A stretch of DNA of 64,000 nt from Dicyema japonicum (GCA_011109175.1 RDEW01000001.1:5724-69723); one strand, 5' to 3'; shown: positions 32,945 through 46,124, counted from the stretch's first letter. Notes: generated by a model not told the origin, from the letters alone. Made by a program: numbers and translations.

Positions 32945-35900
32945 CAGATTTTTATCATAGATAATCGTTTTAATCATCCAATTATTAAAATGATTCTTAA
33001 ATGATGTATTATCTCTTGGTCACATGGCTGAATTAAAAAAAGTTGTGTTTTTTGGAAAAAAATATTACGTCGACGTTTAATATTGGGCAGAAACGACATG
33101 ACAAGTTGCATTGTTAATTAATAATGCTATTTTTCTTCTTTTCTCCCTTATTTCCTCGTTAAATCGAGCTAACCAATTTTCAAAAATATTTTTTGTCATC
33201 CATGCTTTGCATGAAGCATAATATTCAATGCCGATTTCTTTCAGAATTACACCTTTTAATACTTTTGGTGACTTCGCACGCTCAATTATCAGCGGTTTAT
33301 ATTTTTCTCCTGTGTAACTGCAACACAAAAAAAGTGTCAGACGTTCTTTTCTTATTTGATGTCCGCTGTGTGACTCATTTCTTTCAACAAAACTCTTTTT
33401 GCAAACGGCTTTATAAAATAAGGCAGTTTCATTACAATTGAAAATGTTTTCTTCACCATTTTTCTCAAGCAAATCATAGAAAGTCGATCGGAAGTTATCC
33501 GCACCTCCTTTATCAGCTGATTGTTATTCGCCATGTAATATTCTGAATTTTATTTCGAATTGTTTCTTAAATCTGTAAAGCCATCCATTAAAAGCAGTGA
33601 AATCTTGATTTGAATTTTTATATGCAATTTTACATACAATTAGCTTTAATGTTGGCCCATTGATAGGGAAACTTTTAGACCTGAGAATACAAAAAATCTC
33701 GTAAATTTGGGCATTCAATTCGTATCCAATTGTCCCTTCTGATATTGAGAATCCTTGAGCTAAGATTCCTTCCCTTTTCTTTTTTAGTCAGTATAGCATT
33801 CCTTTAGAGATGTTAAATCTTTCACAAATCAGTTTATCCTTATAGAAATCTGACTGTATTATTATATTATAAAGCACAACGTCTTGCCATTGGAAATGAC
33901 AAAACCAGTGCAGTACCAAACATTGATTTTTTAGTTAATTTTCTCCACTTTCCACGATCCTGAGCCAAATCCCTCAAGTAGTCCAGGTCATCTCCCGTAG
34001 TTAGAGATAATCCTATTCTTTTCAGGTCTTCATTCAGTGTCGTGGCCAGTGATGCTCTCGGACGTCCTCGGAACTTCACCTCCTCGGTTTGAAAGTATTC
34101 CTCCATGGCAACATTAGCTGGGGTTTCGATTTTTCCCCGTAGGATGTGTCCAAATAGGCTCCAACGAAATTCCCTGATGTCTAGTGAAATCGGTTTAGAA
34201 GACGTAATAGAGTATAGTTCTTTACTTCTTGTTCTCATACAGTCCCAGCACGAATGAATCTTTCGTAGTTGTCCCCGATGGAAGGAGTTTAGTTTTTCAA
34301 TGTCATTTAGGGTTAATGACCAAGAACTTGCATTATATAGGAGTATTGGTTTGACTAACGAATTGTATAGTCGAGTTCTGATCTCTCGATTCAAGCCCTT
34401 CTTTCTTAGAAACCAATTTCTTCTCAAGTTGTATAAGGCCGTATTTGCTTTAATCTTCCGTGCAATAATGTCTTCTTTATCTCCAAGCAGGGATCCCAGC
34501 TTTTTAACCTTTCGCCAATTCTCCTCCAGAATAGATTCCTTCCTCATCAAAGTTGTCAGCTCTGTCTTGTCTTTGTTGATATTTAGTGACCATTTTTCGA
34601 ATACTCTTGGTGCCGTCTCGAGTAATCCCAATAGGGCCTCCCCATTTTGCGAGACGAAGTCCACATCATCTGCATAAGCTAGGATGCTAGTTCCCTCCAC
34701 AATAAAAGGCTTGAGATCCCGTAGCGCAGATTCAAGATATGCAACAAAGAGGAGAGGAGACAATGGATCTCCTTGTGGAGTCCCAGTATTTGTCGAAAAT
34801 GGCATGGCTTGAGTATTTCCAATTTTAACAGTTAGTTGTGTTTAATCATCGAAACTGACGAGGCGTCGAATAGACCCGTGATAGATTCCAATAATTTACA
34901 ACGGTTAACTGAATCAAACGCTTTCGATATGTCAATCCCAAGGATCCCAAAAGATGTTCTAAATCTTTGAATGGTTGAACATCTCCATTTTAGGCTCCAT
35001 AAGACGTCTGCCGTTGATCTCCCCTCGCGGAATCCACTATGGTATGGTGAAAGATAGGCTTCCAAATTCTCTCTTACACGTTCGAGAGTGATAATAGCCA
35101 GGATCTTCCTGATAACATTCATTAGGATGATCGGTCTCAAGTTTGTTACTTTTCCTTTCGGCTTATTTGGTTTGGGAACCGGAATCAAATAACCCTCTCC
35201 AATGGGTAACAACACACATTCTTCAAACATTTTGTTCATGATCAACGCAATGATTTCGTAGAGGTAGTCACCGCCGTGTTTGAATAGTTCAGGACGTAGT
35301 CCATCCGGGCCCGCACTTTTATCAGGTTTCAGCCTTTCACCTCATAAGGTGCAATTTTCATTCCCAGTTCACCGGATCCACAAATGAATGCCGAAATCAC
35401 ATTCTGAGTCGTATTTAGCCCCGACCTGAAGTGATCAGTAACCAACTCGGCAATCTCAGATGGGTTCATTATTCGTCTTCCATTTTGGTCGTATAATATA
35501 GGGGTACTCTTCTTATTGTGACATTTAAGTAGCCTAACAGCTTCGTAGTATCCCCAGTTACCCTTTAGCCCTTCCAGGTGCTCTAATTTGTTTAAGGCAT
35601 CACATCTAGTAGCATTCCTCACAGCTTTCTTTATTGACTTATGTATTCTTGCTTTTTCTTTCCTGAGTTCATCTATTGTAAATTTATTCATAGTTTTCTT
35701 TTCCTGTATTTGCAGTCGAATTTGATTGATTAGAGATATCTTGACTTGCACTATTCACATTTATCCAGCTTGGAATCTCCATATACATTTCATCATATGT
35801 TTTATGCATCGCCATTGATACGTTTTTCCATACGTTTAAACATGATTGGTTCGTGTTAATATTCTCCAATTTGTTGGTTATTCGTTTTCTGTATATCTCC

Positions 35901-37240
35901 TTAATTTGTGGATCTGAGAAATTAATAGTCTTATTGTAGGCGTATTTTGTTGGGTGGGTAGTAAATTTGGAGTGTTTGTAATAGCTTACTCGAAATCTCG
36001 CAATGACCATCTTATGGTCAGTGTCAATGGAAGAACCTCCGTAAGATCTCGCATTTGTCAATAATCTCTTATCTTTGCATCGACATATTATATAATCGAT
36101 CTGGTTAAAAATATTGATTATTTCTCCGTTCTTTTTCTTGGTTGTCCCACACCAAGTCGTCATATGTCTTGCAGCGTGAGCGAATGCTGTATTACATAAG
36201 AACAAATCGTTTGACCGACAGAAGTTTCCTTACAGCGTTCCAGGAAGGTTTCTTTTCCCCCTGCTGAATCTCCCCAAGAACGTTTCGTCGGTATCTGTTC
36301 TCCTCCCCACCTTGGCGTTCATATCACCAGCTATAAATAAAAGTGCGGAGTCGGCCAATTCTAAATATAAATCTGAGTAGAAGTCATCAAATAGAGCCGG
36401 ATCTTTGTTAATCCAACCACTGTGAGGTGCGTATACATTGATAATGGAGACAATGTCAGTGCTTGCTTTGGCATTCATGAACTTCATTGTAGAACTCCGA
36501 TGCGGTCATTAAACTGCCCATACTCTCTAAAGATGGGGGAAAAATTCCATTTTGATGGCAAAACCCAGTCCATAGTTCCTGTTGACAGTCGGGAGAAAGA
36601 TCAATTTGAATTTATCACATGTTTCTTCGTGGTTATCTTGGATTTTGATTTCCTGTAGGCAACCGATTGCGACATCGTAATTATGTAGGTCTTGACAGAG
36701 GGAGGTCCTTTTCCAAGAAGAGGTTAGGCCTCGTACGTTGAATGAGAGAAGCGAGAATTTCTCCAAAAGATAAGGTTCGTACTTTTCAGACATGTTAATA
36801 CTTTATTAGAGCCACGTCACCAGCTCAACCAAACCTGACTGTATATCCTTGCAAATTCTGATCTTTTCACTTTGATTTAGTTTTCTAAGCATTCACTTTC
36901 TAAAATTTATAGAATAACTTTAAAATTGATAATTACAATTCCTTACCAGGTTAATTGGTTAACTAACTAACTTACCAGGTTAAATAAGTTTTAAAATTAT
37001 TGATAATAAATTTGGTAAAACAGGTTGGAATAAATAAATAATAAATCAAAATTTATAGAAATATATTAATGAATCGTTTATAATAATATAAATTATTCCC
37101 AGTAGGGGGTTTATTTCTTTAAAAATCATCGTATTTTATAGAGATGGCGAAAATATTTCCCCAAAAGCAAGGTTTTCCCCAAAAAGAGGGTTTCCCCGCT
37201 ACTTAAGTTTCCCCAATTCTGGGTCGCACTGTATTTCTAC
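32945..37240 (-). pseudogene. Tigger/pogo-like DNA transposon, dead, with nested LINE
   Basis: Reading leftward: terminal sequence ACAGTGCGACCCAGAATTGG near 37234, leader, N-terminal HTH (RKLNQSEKIRICKDIQS) near 36890, interruption by a LINE (33860-36834), YKDKLICERFNISKG, then the CENP-B-like HTH (33524-33718). The DDE domain follows (33077-33472): FNCNETALFYK, KERLTLFLCC, KAWMTKNIFENWL, LLINNATCH. FFPKNTTF follows to about 32945. Both visible catalytic aspartates are asparagine (NET for DET, INNA for IDNA), so it cannot cut DNA. The other terminal repeat was not found. Confidence 0.85.
33860..36834 (-). mobile_element. Near full-length non-LTR retrotransposon (endonuclease plus RT)
   Basis: About 2975 bp flanked by CTGACTGTAT (33850-33859 and 36835-36844). 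From MSEKYEP at 36793: APE-type endonuclease with LLSFNVRGL, LQEIK, INVYAPHSGW, AGDMNAKVG and DTDHKMVI (36793 to about 35690). Then RT with LRPIILMNVIRKIL, GFREGRSTADVLW, DISKAFDSVN (34832-35245), GTPQGDPLSPLLF, AYADDVDF and a C-terminal RGRPRASLATTLNEDLK (33867-34805). The leader is only about 40 bp. At least four frame breaks separate the ORFs, so it is inactive as read. I cannot assign the clade. The tail is short and TA-rich. Confidence 0.88.
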
Positions 37241-37700
37241 CAGCCTCCCCAGTCAAATAACTAACACAAATTAGTGACACTAATAATACTTCCTTACCTT
37301 CAGCTTTAAATTTAGAAATTGACGTGCTCTTATTGTCTTTGTGTACACAGCAATGACGTGGGATTTTCTAAAAGTGGCAGATTGGAATCTAGCTGATTCG
37401 GGATGATTAATGTTTTTTCGGCATGTGTGAAGCATCTAAATTTAGGCCAATCTTACCTTTCGCCAAGGTTAATGAGCTACTCCAAATGATTTCAGAGTTC
37501 CGTCTATGGTTTGGAAAAAAATTAAAAATTACTAATGCACTAAAAACCAGAATTTTCGGTTTTTCGAATTTTTTTGAATATTTAAATCTTTATTTTTATA
37601 TATTTTTTCTAATATTTGAAATCTCGGAATTATATTTTAGTATTTTTAATTCCCATTAATTTAATAATTTCTGGAGAGATTGCTTATCGATCGGTCTTGC
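37240..37700. other. AT-rich linker between Tigger end and RT remnant
   Basis: Shared with about 6510-6990 and 4080-4535. No feature is recognised in it. Confidence 0.4.
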
Positions 37701-38570
37701 GAATCCCATTACTGTTGTGCGTGGAAGTCAGAGCGAATGCGAAGTAGAGGTTCATGTGGTTAGGAAGTTCGCCAGGCTGTAATCTGAAGTTTATGATAGC
37801 TTCCCTTTTCAAATTGGATCTGCGAAACACTTTCAACTCAGTTAGAAAGATGTCATCTTGACGTTAGCTTAAAAAGAACGCCAAAATATTCTTTTGTCAA
37901 CCAATCATATTCGAGTCTTCCTTGACAGATTGATCCTGGACAGGTGTGTTGGACTTTTAATGCTCAAAACTGTCTTCTGCTTTCCAAAATGCTTTTCAAC
38001 TTCCTAAGTTAACTTTGATATGATGAAGAGGATCTCCTATTTTCCTTAATGCTGAAATTAAGTCAACACTCGAAGCGACTATGGACGTAATTATTAATGT
38101 TCTGGAGGGCGGTGCTAATTAGAAAGCGTATTCGAGACGTGCCTTTAAAAAAAGAGGAAATAACTTGAGAGCACTGGGAGATGAGAAGAATTACATTCCT
38201 CAAAACGTCTAGCTGCCATTCAGCAGATGTCTGGCTGAACGCCTATCTTTGTGCTGAGATTGGCAACCTGCTGCATGATGAGCGATAATAGCAGCCTCGC
38301 TACATCTTAGTATGTGCGGAGCGAAAATGTCGTTGTGGACGTTTGATCGATCCATACGGCTACCATCCACTGTCGTGTAGGTTGAACACTGACCGAATTC
38401 CAAGGCATGCCTATCTCAACGTGACGTTGAAAAAGCCACATTCTTCTGCTGGTTACCACTGTATTTTGGAGACGATTGGTCTCATCAGAGACGATGACAA
38501 ACGCCTCTACGGGTTGACATCATTTCCTTCGATAATGGTCGGAACATGGTTTGGCTTCAACAAGACATAA
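37700..38570 (+). pseudogene. Non-LTR reverse transcriptase remnant, unit C
   Basis: Third copy of the remnant at 3210-4065 and 6990-7850, with more frameshifts. 38343-38570 keeps YGYHPLSCRL, RIPRHAYLN, LETIGLIRDDDK and LTSFPSIMVG, the best preserved version of the C-terminal module. Confidence 0.7.
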
Positions 38571-39199
38571 GTTGTAAAGTACAAGATTATCTAAGAGATC
38601 GAGTTCCACAGTTTTGGAAACATTTCTTTAATCCTTAATTCTGCCAAACCAAATGAGTTCACTGCATTTTCCTATGATGACGAGCGAATACGTGAATTTA
38701 ATTTTAAACCTCAGTATGATATATAGACGTATGTACGTTTCATCCGCATCAATGCAAAATTTCTTGAATAGTCGGTCATATTTACTGTTCGATTTTTTTT
38801 ATTTATAGTTTTTTCTCAAATATTTAAGTTCACTAAACAATCTTGGAAACAAATTATGTCGATAAAGAACACTGTGCACACAAATTATTCATGGGCATGA
38901 TTTTTAAAAATACTGTAAAGCCTTTGAATTTTCTTTTTAAACTTGGTTCCTCAAACCGGGGTCATAGTGTGTATCAATACCATCTAATTTAACTGTCTAC
39001 ACATTGAATATCTTAAGGATGAAGAATTGGCAAGGTTGTGCGTGGTCGGACACGTAATGCCTAATAGGCAGTCAATTGAGAAACAAGATTCTATCACCAA
39101 GTTTGCAGGGGCTGCTGGGTTGAGTCTCTTGATATGTCCAAATAGACGCCAGCGGCCTTAGTGACATCAATACTTAATTAATTCACAATATTAGCTGGT

Positions 39200-41900
39200 C
39201 TATTTTTGTAAAACATGCATGTTGCTTAGACTTCAATTCCTTGAGTGTTTATACACGCAGTAGGCCCTCTTATTTATTACAATAGTTAGGTTTATAATAT
39301 CTTTTTGTGTTGTACTCTTTCGGTGTGAGAATACTGTTCTGTCAAACTAAGCAATGTATCTTTGCAATAACCATTATTCAAAATTACTGCAGTTCACAGT
39401 TTTCTTGAAATACCCGTTTTTCCTCTCAGATGAAGATACCATTATAAATGAGGTCAGTTTGCCCAATGCTTTATAAAGAAAATATAACCGACACGTTTAC
39501 ACAAAATACAATTTATTATTTGTTTAAATTTGTCAAAAATGATTGTCAATTTCAATATCATGCTATGTACGTAAGGGCTCTGTTCCGCTAAACATGTGGA
39601 AGCACGCACCCTGTAGGAGAGTATCGTTGTTCTGGTATATAAGGACGAGCGTAAAGTTTAAGCGTTTTCTATTAGTGTTGATCAAAGTAGTAAGAGAGAA
39701 AATGAGGAAAACTTCCTGAAAAAAGATGCTATCTTTGACTCGAATGTAGCAGTACGCAATGAACCATAAAAGGGGTCTGTCGCTGAATCAGAGTCTAATC
39801 TATGACACGAGTTGCGGTAACAAGTTTCAAAATAATACCCCCTTTACTTTCTTTGCTAGTAAAGTTTGTTAAGCTAAAAGTTAAGAGCATGATCGTATTC
39901 TGACGACGAAGAACACTCATAAGCGGGGCCTGTCGATTTGACGCCATTGACAGAAATCCACTGCTTTTCTCTGATAGTCTTTTTTAATCCCTTCAACCAA
40001 TTTCGTCGACGTTAGCCATAATTTTCAAATACTAACAACCGTCAAAGTAGTCAGTCTCAAATAACATAATTCTTGAAGCTTCCACGCTTGAACAATTCTC
40101 ATTGACTTAATTTTGAAGATAACAAATAGTTTTTGTGTTTGGTACGAAATGCAGCTACAGACATGGTTTTCAGATAAATTTAAATCAAGCTCTCAATTCT
40201 CACTAACTTTTTAGATTTCCTCAAAGTTCCCATTTGAGTAATTGCTACTACCACCAAGATCTGCACTAGAGAGCAGCTCCACCAGTACTCACATACATGA
40301 CTTCTGCACTACCTCCACGCTCTCCTACTCGTTGTGGCCTATCTTTAGCAAGTTAAACTTACATTGCCACAACGGCCCGGTATAGTCAGACGCTACAGCG
40401 CCATCCATTTTCAAGGCCAGTTAATTCGACTGGTTAGTAATTACACACTAGAGGCTTCCAACTACTAAGGTCACCTTCCTGTTGTCATAATCAAGTGACA
40501 CTTTTTATGGTATCCTGTGTGCGTATAGTCAAGCACCTTAACCAGACGTTTGGTTCATCCCACAGAATCAGTCATGATTACCATAATTTGCCCAATTGGC
40601 ACCCTTATTTTACGTATGACTACACTCAAGTTAGTCACACTTCTCACACGTTTAAAGTTTGAGAATAGTTTGCACCCATATAAGCACAAATCCTCAAATC
40701 ATTCGCTTTAACATATGAAACTAGTCTCGAGCGCCAGCTATCCTGAGATAAATTTCGGAGAGAACCAGCTACTAAATGGCTCGATTAGTATTTCGCCCCT
40801 ATACCCAGCTTCGACAATCGATTTGTACGTCAGAACCGCGATAGACCTCCACCAGTGTTTCTACAGGCTTCACCTTAACCAGGTATAGTTCGCCATATTT
40901 CGGGTCTTAACGCATTAGCTAACACTCCCTACTAAACCGTAGTTACAACTAGGTTCGTATGTTGCCGAATATATCGTCACATCCAGTTACTTTCATTACA
41001 CCCCATGGAATAACTCAATTAGACTTGCTAAAACGGTAATCTCCTTGGTCCGTGTTGCAAGACGGGTCGGATAAAACACCCTTGCAATCAAGCAAATGCC
41101 AATCCTCAGTGCTTACAAGTTGGTTATAAAATGCAGTTATTAAATAGAAAGCAACTAATGTTACTACCCATCAAACACACAGGCAAACATAACCAACTAA
41201 AACACTCATTACAGCTGTTAATTGAACTAGAGTATCGAACAACATCAGGACTCTATCCGCTTCCTACTAAACGGTTTCACGCACTTTTAACCCTTTTCTC
41301 AAAGTTCTTTTCTACTTTTCCTCACGGTACTTCTCCGTTATCGAACTCGTGCATTTATTTAGTTTAGGTGAAGCTTTGCACCCACTTTGGCTTGCACTCA
41401 CAAGCAAGCTGACTCTAACGACACTCGCAAATGAATATACCAGGCTACTACAGGCCTATGGGATACCTGTATAAAACTCTAAAACTCATTTTGTTCAATT
41501 GTAAGCCGTTTTTAAGAAATTGTTATTTATTAATGAGTTCTAGCTGGAAGTTCCATCTTAGGAGACTTTACCTTACTAAGATTGACTTAATTAGCAGTAT
41601 CCGTAATTAATGAACACTCAGATAATGTCCCGCTATTCTTGAAAATACAACAGAGTTGAGAACACGTACTTGCCGAAATCGGTTTAGCCCGCTATACTTG
41701 ATCTTCAATAACTGCCATAATATCAGTCTTTTATACTTGAATTCTTTAAGCATCTACGCAGGAGATGGACCAACGCAACATCTCTTCCATCTAAAATATC
41801 TTTCTTATTTGGGCATTCTACTCCACATATAGATGATCCAAAGAGCTAGTAAACAACACGGCTTTCTCTACAGTATTAAATAACATGAATAATTCTATTT
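39200..41900 (-). rRNA. LSU (28S-type) rRNA gene, copy C
   Basis: Same gene as copies A and B. It is the closest to canonical in domain I: minus-strand AAGTACCGTGAGG followed by AAAGAACTTTGAG (about 41300-41335). Domain II blocks are at about 40250-40950. Domain IV-VI is divergent, as in the other copies, with the sarcin-ricin-like sequence near 39415-39430. It carries an extra stretch of about 75 bp near 39840-39915 in the domain IV zone. A LINE insertion sits just upstream of its 5' side. No SSU or convincing 5.8S is adjacent. Confidence 0.8.
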
Positions 41901-41987
41901 GTCAAAGCATCTGACATTCTGAAAATCCAATTTGTCCTCGATCTACCAATGTAGGCCATCAACAAACAAAATTACGATTATTATTTA

Positions 41988-42414
41988 TTTATTTAATAAC
42001 CCCGAAAAGGGAACACCAAGAAAGAAGGAGTAATCCAACTAATTAAGTGATCCCGGTACGCCTCAACAGGATCGAGAGGTTTTTCCTGTGTTCCTCCAGA
42101 GTACCCACGGCTTTCCTGAATAAACGACGATCATCTTTCATTAGGGTTTGAAGAGGAGTGGGGTTTTTCCCCAAATTTCGTGTATTTGAAGCCTTTAGCC
42201 CTGAATGGAAAAAACGACTTGTTTCTTGGCCACACAGACAGATGAAGCCGGAGCCATTATTTTTGATTGCGGCGTGGTCAAGCATTGGAGAAAAGATCGG
42301 GGGTAGATTCGTTTGACGTGCTAGTTTTCCAATTAGGGTATTGATCTTGAGTGAATTTGATATCGAAGCTCCATAGGCCCATGAGGCACAAGCGTACTCA
42401 ATCGTCGGTTTTAG
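41988..42414 (-). mobile_element. 5'-truncated LINE with target-site duplication
   Basis: 427 bp insertion flanked by GATTATTATTTA (41976-41987 and 42415-42426). Unit B has the empty site at 12003-12014. On the minus strand it encodes LKPTIEYACASWAYGASIS, an 80-codon open C-terminal part, and the ending LRRTGIT, with a TTTA-repeat tail on the plus strand. It arrived after the B/C duplication, or was lost precisely from B, which is unlikely. Confidence 0.9.
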
Positions 42415-42528
42415 GATTATTATTTACCTGAAACAAAAATCAAACTACCACGTGAGTGCAAAATGCTTAGTTTCAAAGAAATATATAAATTTAATATTAA
42501 TTATTCTAGAATCGATTTTTAATTTGAT

Positions 42529-42830
42529 TTGCATTTAATTTATAAGTTCAGGTCAGGTCATAATTCCAAACAAGCAGAGGATCAGAAGAAAAGGAAGTAC
42601 CGAAGCATTTCGGAGGATTACTTGTTTCTCCCATTTTTTGTTGAGAGGTCAGAAATCCTTGTCCCACAAGCGAACAATGAAGTCCCTCTGATCGGGTCAA
42701 TGATCCATAGGGTCACCAAGGATCCAAATAAGACTGGATAAATTTGAGAGCGTATCTCGATAGCCATTATCAGAGGATACAGCCTAGCCATTAAAGCTCT
42801 CTAAATTAAGTGCTCTTTTGATTCTTTAAT
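42529..42830 (+). mobile_element. LINE N-terminal coding fragment, unit C
   Basis: Near-identical to 12117-12420, with VPLIGSMIHRVTKDPNKTG. The D in KDP is closer to the family pattern than the E in unit B. Confidence 0.5.
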
Positions 42831-43124
42831 ATTTGATTATTTAAAGTTTCAATTGATTTATTTTAAAGTCGTGAGACACTAAATATCACATGGGATCTTA
42901 GTTGGCCTTTAGCCCCGGCAAAACAGGAGACCACGTTACTTAGTCAGGCTACTTAGTCACTTTAGTTTGGGCATCAGCACTGGCTACGCACTTAAGTATT
43001 GTCAACACGCTGGTTGATTGCTGTAGGACTGTGACAAGTTTGGAAGATATTCTAATTCCCAAAGCTATGCCTTTCCGTAGATTTATTATGAATACATAAT
43101 TTTAAAAAATACTTTAGACTATTT

Positions 43125-44134
43125 TGCCATGGCAGATATGCAGAAAACTGCAGTTCTTTCAGCTCGGATCAGAATAATCCTCGCATCTGCGTTTCTTGTG
43201 ATCATTTTTTATTTAGTCACGGTATTCCCCCAATATTATTTCTAGTAAATTTTGAAGGTTGTCACCCCTTGGTGACCTGTTCTGTAACATTTGACTTTAT
43301 TTTAATAAATAACAGTAAAATCCCGCCTAATCTGTTGCCTTTTTGCCGATTCATGGCACTGCTATACAGACATGACCAACTATTGGAGAGGATCTCCAGA
43401 TTTGGGTGGACGAGTGAAATGATGATTCGAAGTTTCGAGGTAAAGTACAATTTTGGATTCTAGAATGTTCCAAATTCCCTCCCATCTACGATATCATCCG
43501 AAGAGGAGAAACTGATTTTGGAGAAGATTGAGTCCATCAACTTAGCTAACTACGTCGAGAACATTCAAAATAATTGCCACAACCAAACAATCTTGAATAT
43601 TCAGAATTTCAGAAATATTTTACTGAGTCTGACTTGCCAATTTTACAATTTGTTAACTTGGATGTTCAAAACAAAAATTTTATCATTTTGGACCAAAACC
43701 TGTCCAATTTAAGAAGTTTTCTGCCAAACAGCGTGGAACCTCAGAAATTTCCCAATTCTGTTCCGGAAAACAACAATTTTCAGATTCAGACCCAAAATAT
43801 GTCCAATAACACTGCATATTCAGCAGATTTGGTTCAAATGGAAAAAATAAGCAAAAATTACTATGGCGGAATCATCGAAGAGTCCGGAAAGAAGAGAATT
43901 GTCTGCAAATGTTGTGAAAAGACATTCTGTGATAGAGGAGCCTTAAAAATCCACGTGAGTGCGATTCATCTGCATGAAAATCATTTTTGTACAGTTCCTG
44001 GATGCAACATGAGTTTCTCTTCCAGAAGAAGTCGAAATCGCCACAGTTCTAACCCAAACCCTAGATTGCACAATTCTTCCCGATATTCTCGCCAAAGAAC
44101 CCAAAACAAACTAAAATTGGATGATAATTTATAA
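43125..44134 (+). pseudogene. Basonuclin/disconnected-family zinc-finger gene, copy C
   Basis: Counterpart of 14236-15245. The first exon is damaged near 43131-43150: a TGC to TGG change and an extra A in an A-run. The 24 nt intron (43440-43463) is intact. After splicing, the frame runs through [20 protein letters not shown], where copy B is broken, but a lost C near 43653 shifts it again. 43574-44134 then carries the finger pair with CKCCEKTF (copy B: CKGC) and [20 protein letters not shown]. Each copy is whole where the other is broken. Confidence 0.8.
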
Positions 44135-44224
44135 CTAATTTTTCATTTAAATGAATAAGCCCATCGTTAAACCATAACATTTTATTTAATATTTCTGACG
44201 GAGATTGTTAGCTGGTTGTGCGAT

Positions 44225-44443
44225 TCACAAACATGCAGAGTCTTTGACTTCCAGTATGTCTGGTTTGAAGACGATGGGTTTCCCGATTGACTTACGATGT
44301 CCCCATTTGGGAATTACAAAGAGTAAGAGACCCGATTGACTGGCAGTGTCCCCATTAAAGAATGGCAGAATGTAGGTGGTCGTGATGGGATAAAATCCAC
44401 TGGAAACTAAAAATGGTATTATTAGAACTTCCACGAAAGTCAT
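44225..44443 (-). other. Unassigned 72-codon ORF, unit C
   Basis: MTFVE, a hydrophobic start, FNGDTASQSGLLLFVIPKW and a C-terminal KPDILEVKDSACL. The frame upstream also reads plausibly (ADVLDTIRTVDNRNVEEID) but is separated by a stop. The unit B version differs in repeat number and ending. Family unknown. Confidence 0.35.
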
Positions 44444-44449
44444 TTATTG

Positions 44450-46120
44450 ACATCGAATTTGGAAGTCAATTTCTTCCACATTTCTATTATCTACGGTTCT
44501 TATTGTGTCCAGGACGTCAGCGGATTTTAATTCTCACTTTACAATTATATATCCTTTTGTAAAACGAATCTCAAAGTTATCCTAGACTTTCCACAAAAAC
44601 GGCGAAAGAGTAGTCTTCCATTGCTCCGTTAGGTCAACTCCATCTTCAGGATGTGCCAGCGATATTCTATCATCTTACATCCCCATTTCTTGTAGATTCT
44701 TTTGTATGAGATCCTGATGAGAGAACCGATCATCAAGTTAATCACTTATTAACATAAATTAAAAATGTGCTTAATTACTCTTAAATTCGTGTATTAGTAA
44801 TTCATCCTGACAAGTTTATAATCTAACACCATATAATTGATTGATCGGATAACAGTGTCATTTTGGAGTTTGACTGGGAGTAAATTGGCTAAGCGATAAA
44901 GGCAATGTCCAAAATGAGCTCGGGAGGACCAGAGGGACAGTAAAACTCATGTTATTAGAATGTCAAGTATGTATTAAAATCGCGATAATTTTACCTATCG
45001 AGCATTTTCGTTAAAGCTTCAGGTTAAGGTGGCAGATACGTTGGCCAATAAAAAATCAGTCTGTAACGCTCAGGTGTATATAGCGACTTGCATTTTAAAT
45101 GCATCTGATAGGTCTTCCTTATTACCACAGAGTCCTCCTACTATGAGTAGCTTCAAGGTGTCATTGAAATAAATAATTAAATATTATTTTTGTTTAATAA
45201 TTTTTCCTGTTCACTCAGTCACATGTGCTTCTCATGACACATCGAAAATTCTCTGGTAAAATGTGAGGTTAACCTACTTAAAAGCATTTCAGAGATATGG
45301 AAGATCTCATCACCCTATCGAAGAAAAATGTAAATACAGTTCATCGAGGCATGTAATTCTTACTTGTGAGCTTAGTGAGATCCATTCATCTTATTGACAA
45401 ATGTCGAGAAAATAACGACAAAAGGACGCACATAGTAAATGAGTAGTCGATCATTGGAGAGAACCACTGTTTTTACTAGGGACCGAAGCGTTTCGATTCA
45501 AGATAGAGAACTGAAAGTAAAAATGATCGAGGTAGTATTTTCATGATAGTTATATGAACATCGATTTCGGATGCGATTTACTATGCAGTCTCCTAAAAAG
45601 TAGAATTTACGGAATTTCGAGACTTGAGCTCGACAAAGTTGTTAAAAAGTGTTTCCACTGTCAGTCGAAAAAGCTAATGGCTACTAAGCCTGCGATTAAA
45701 CCTATCCTTGCCGGAAAACCTTGAGATGCTGAAAAAACGAAATTAATTAATAAGTAACTAAATGAATGAATTCTTTCCATATTATGTAAGATGTTATTAT
45801 AGAGTTTTTTTTTTTTTCTAAGTTGAGTGCCAAAAATAAAAAAATTGTCTTGTGTTTATTCCATTGATTTATTTTAATAAAAATAATCAAATGGAAAAAT
45901 AATTTTTCTATATAATTAAATAAATTTCTGAATTTTAGATTTAAACTAAATTAGGGAATAATTTTCACTTACTTATTGAAAAAGAACCTTAAAGTATTAG
46001 TTTAGTTATTCAGTTAGTAAAAAAGCACTTCCACATTTTCCATAAACATATGAATACGTGGCTTTCGCTTTACATTATTCCATACTATTTTTTCAGCTAG
46101 TTTTAAGTATCCATCATCTG
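44450..46120. other. No recognised gene; counterpart of 15610-17450
   Basis: Same sequence as unit B with a deletion of about 220 bp at 45117. It has a longer T-run near 45808-45817 than unit B. Nothing coding is recognised. Confidence 0.45.
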
Positions 46121-46124
46121 CGCC

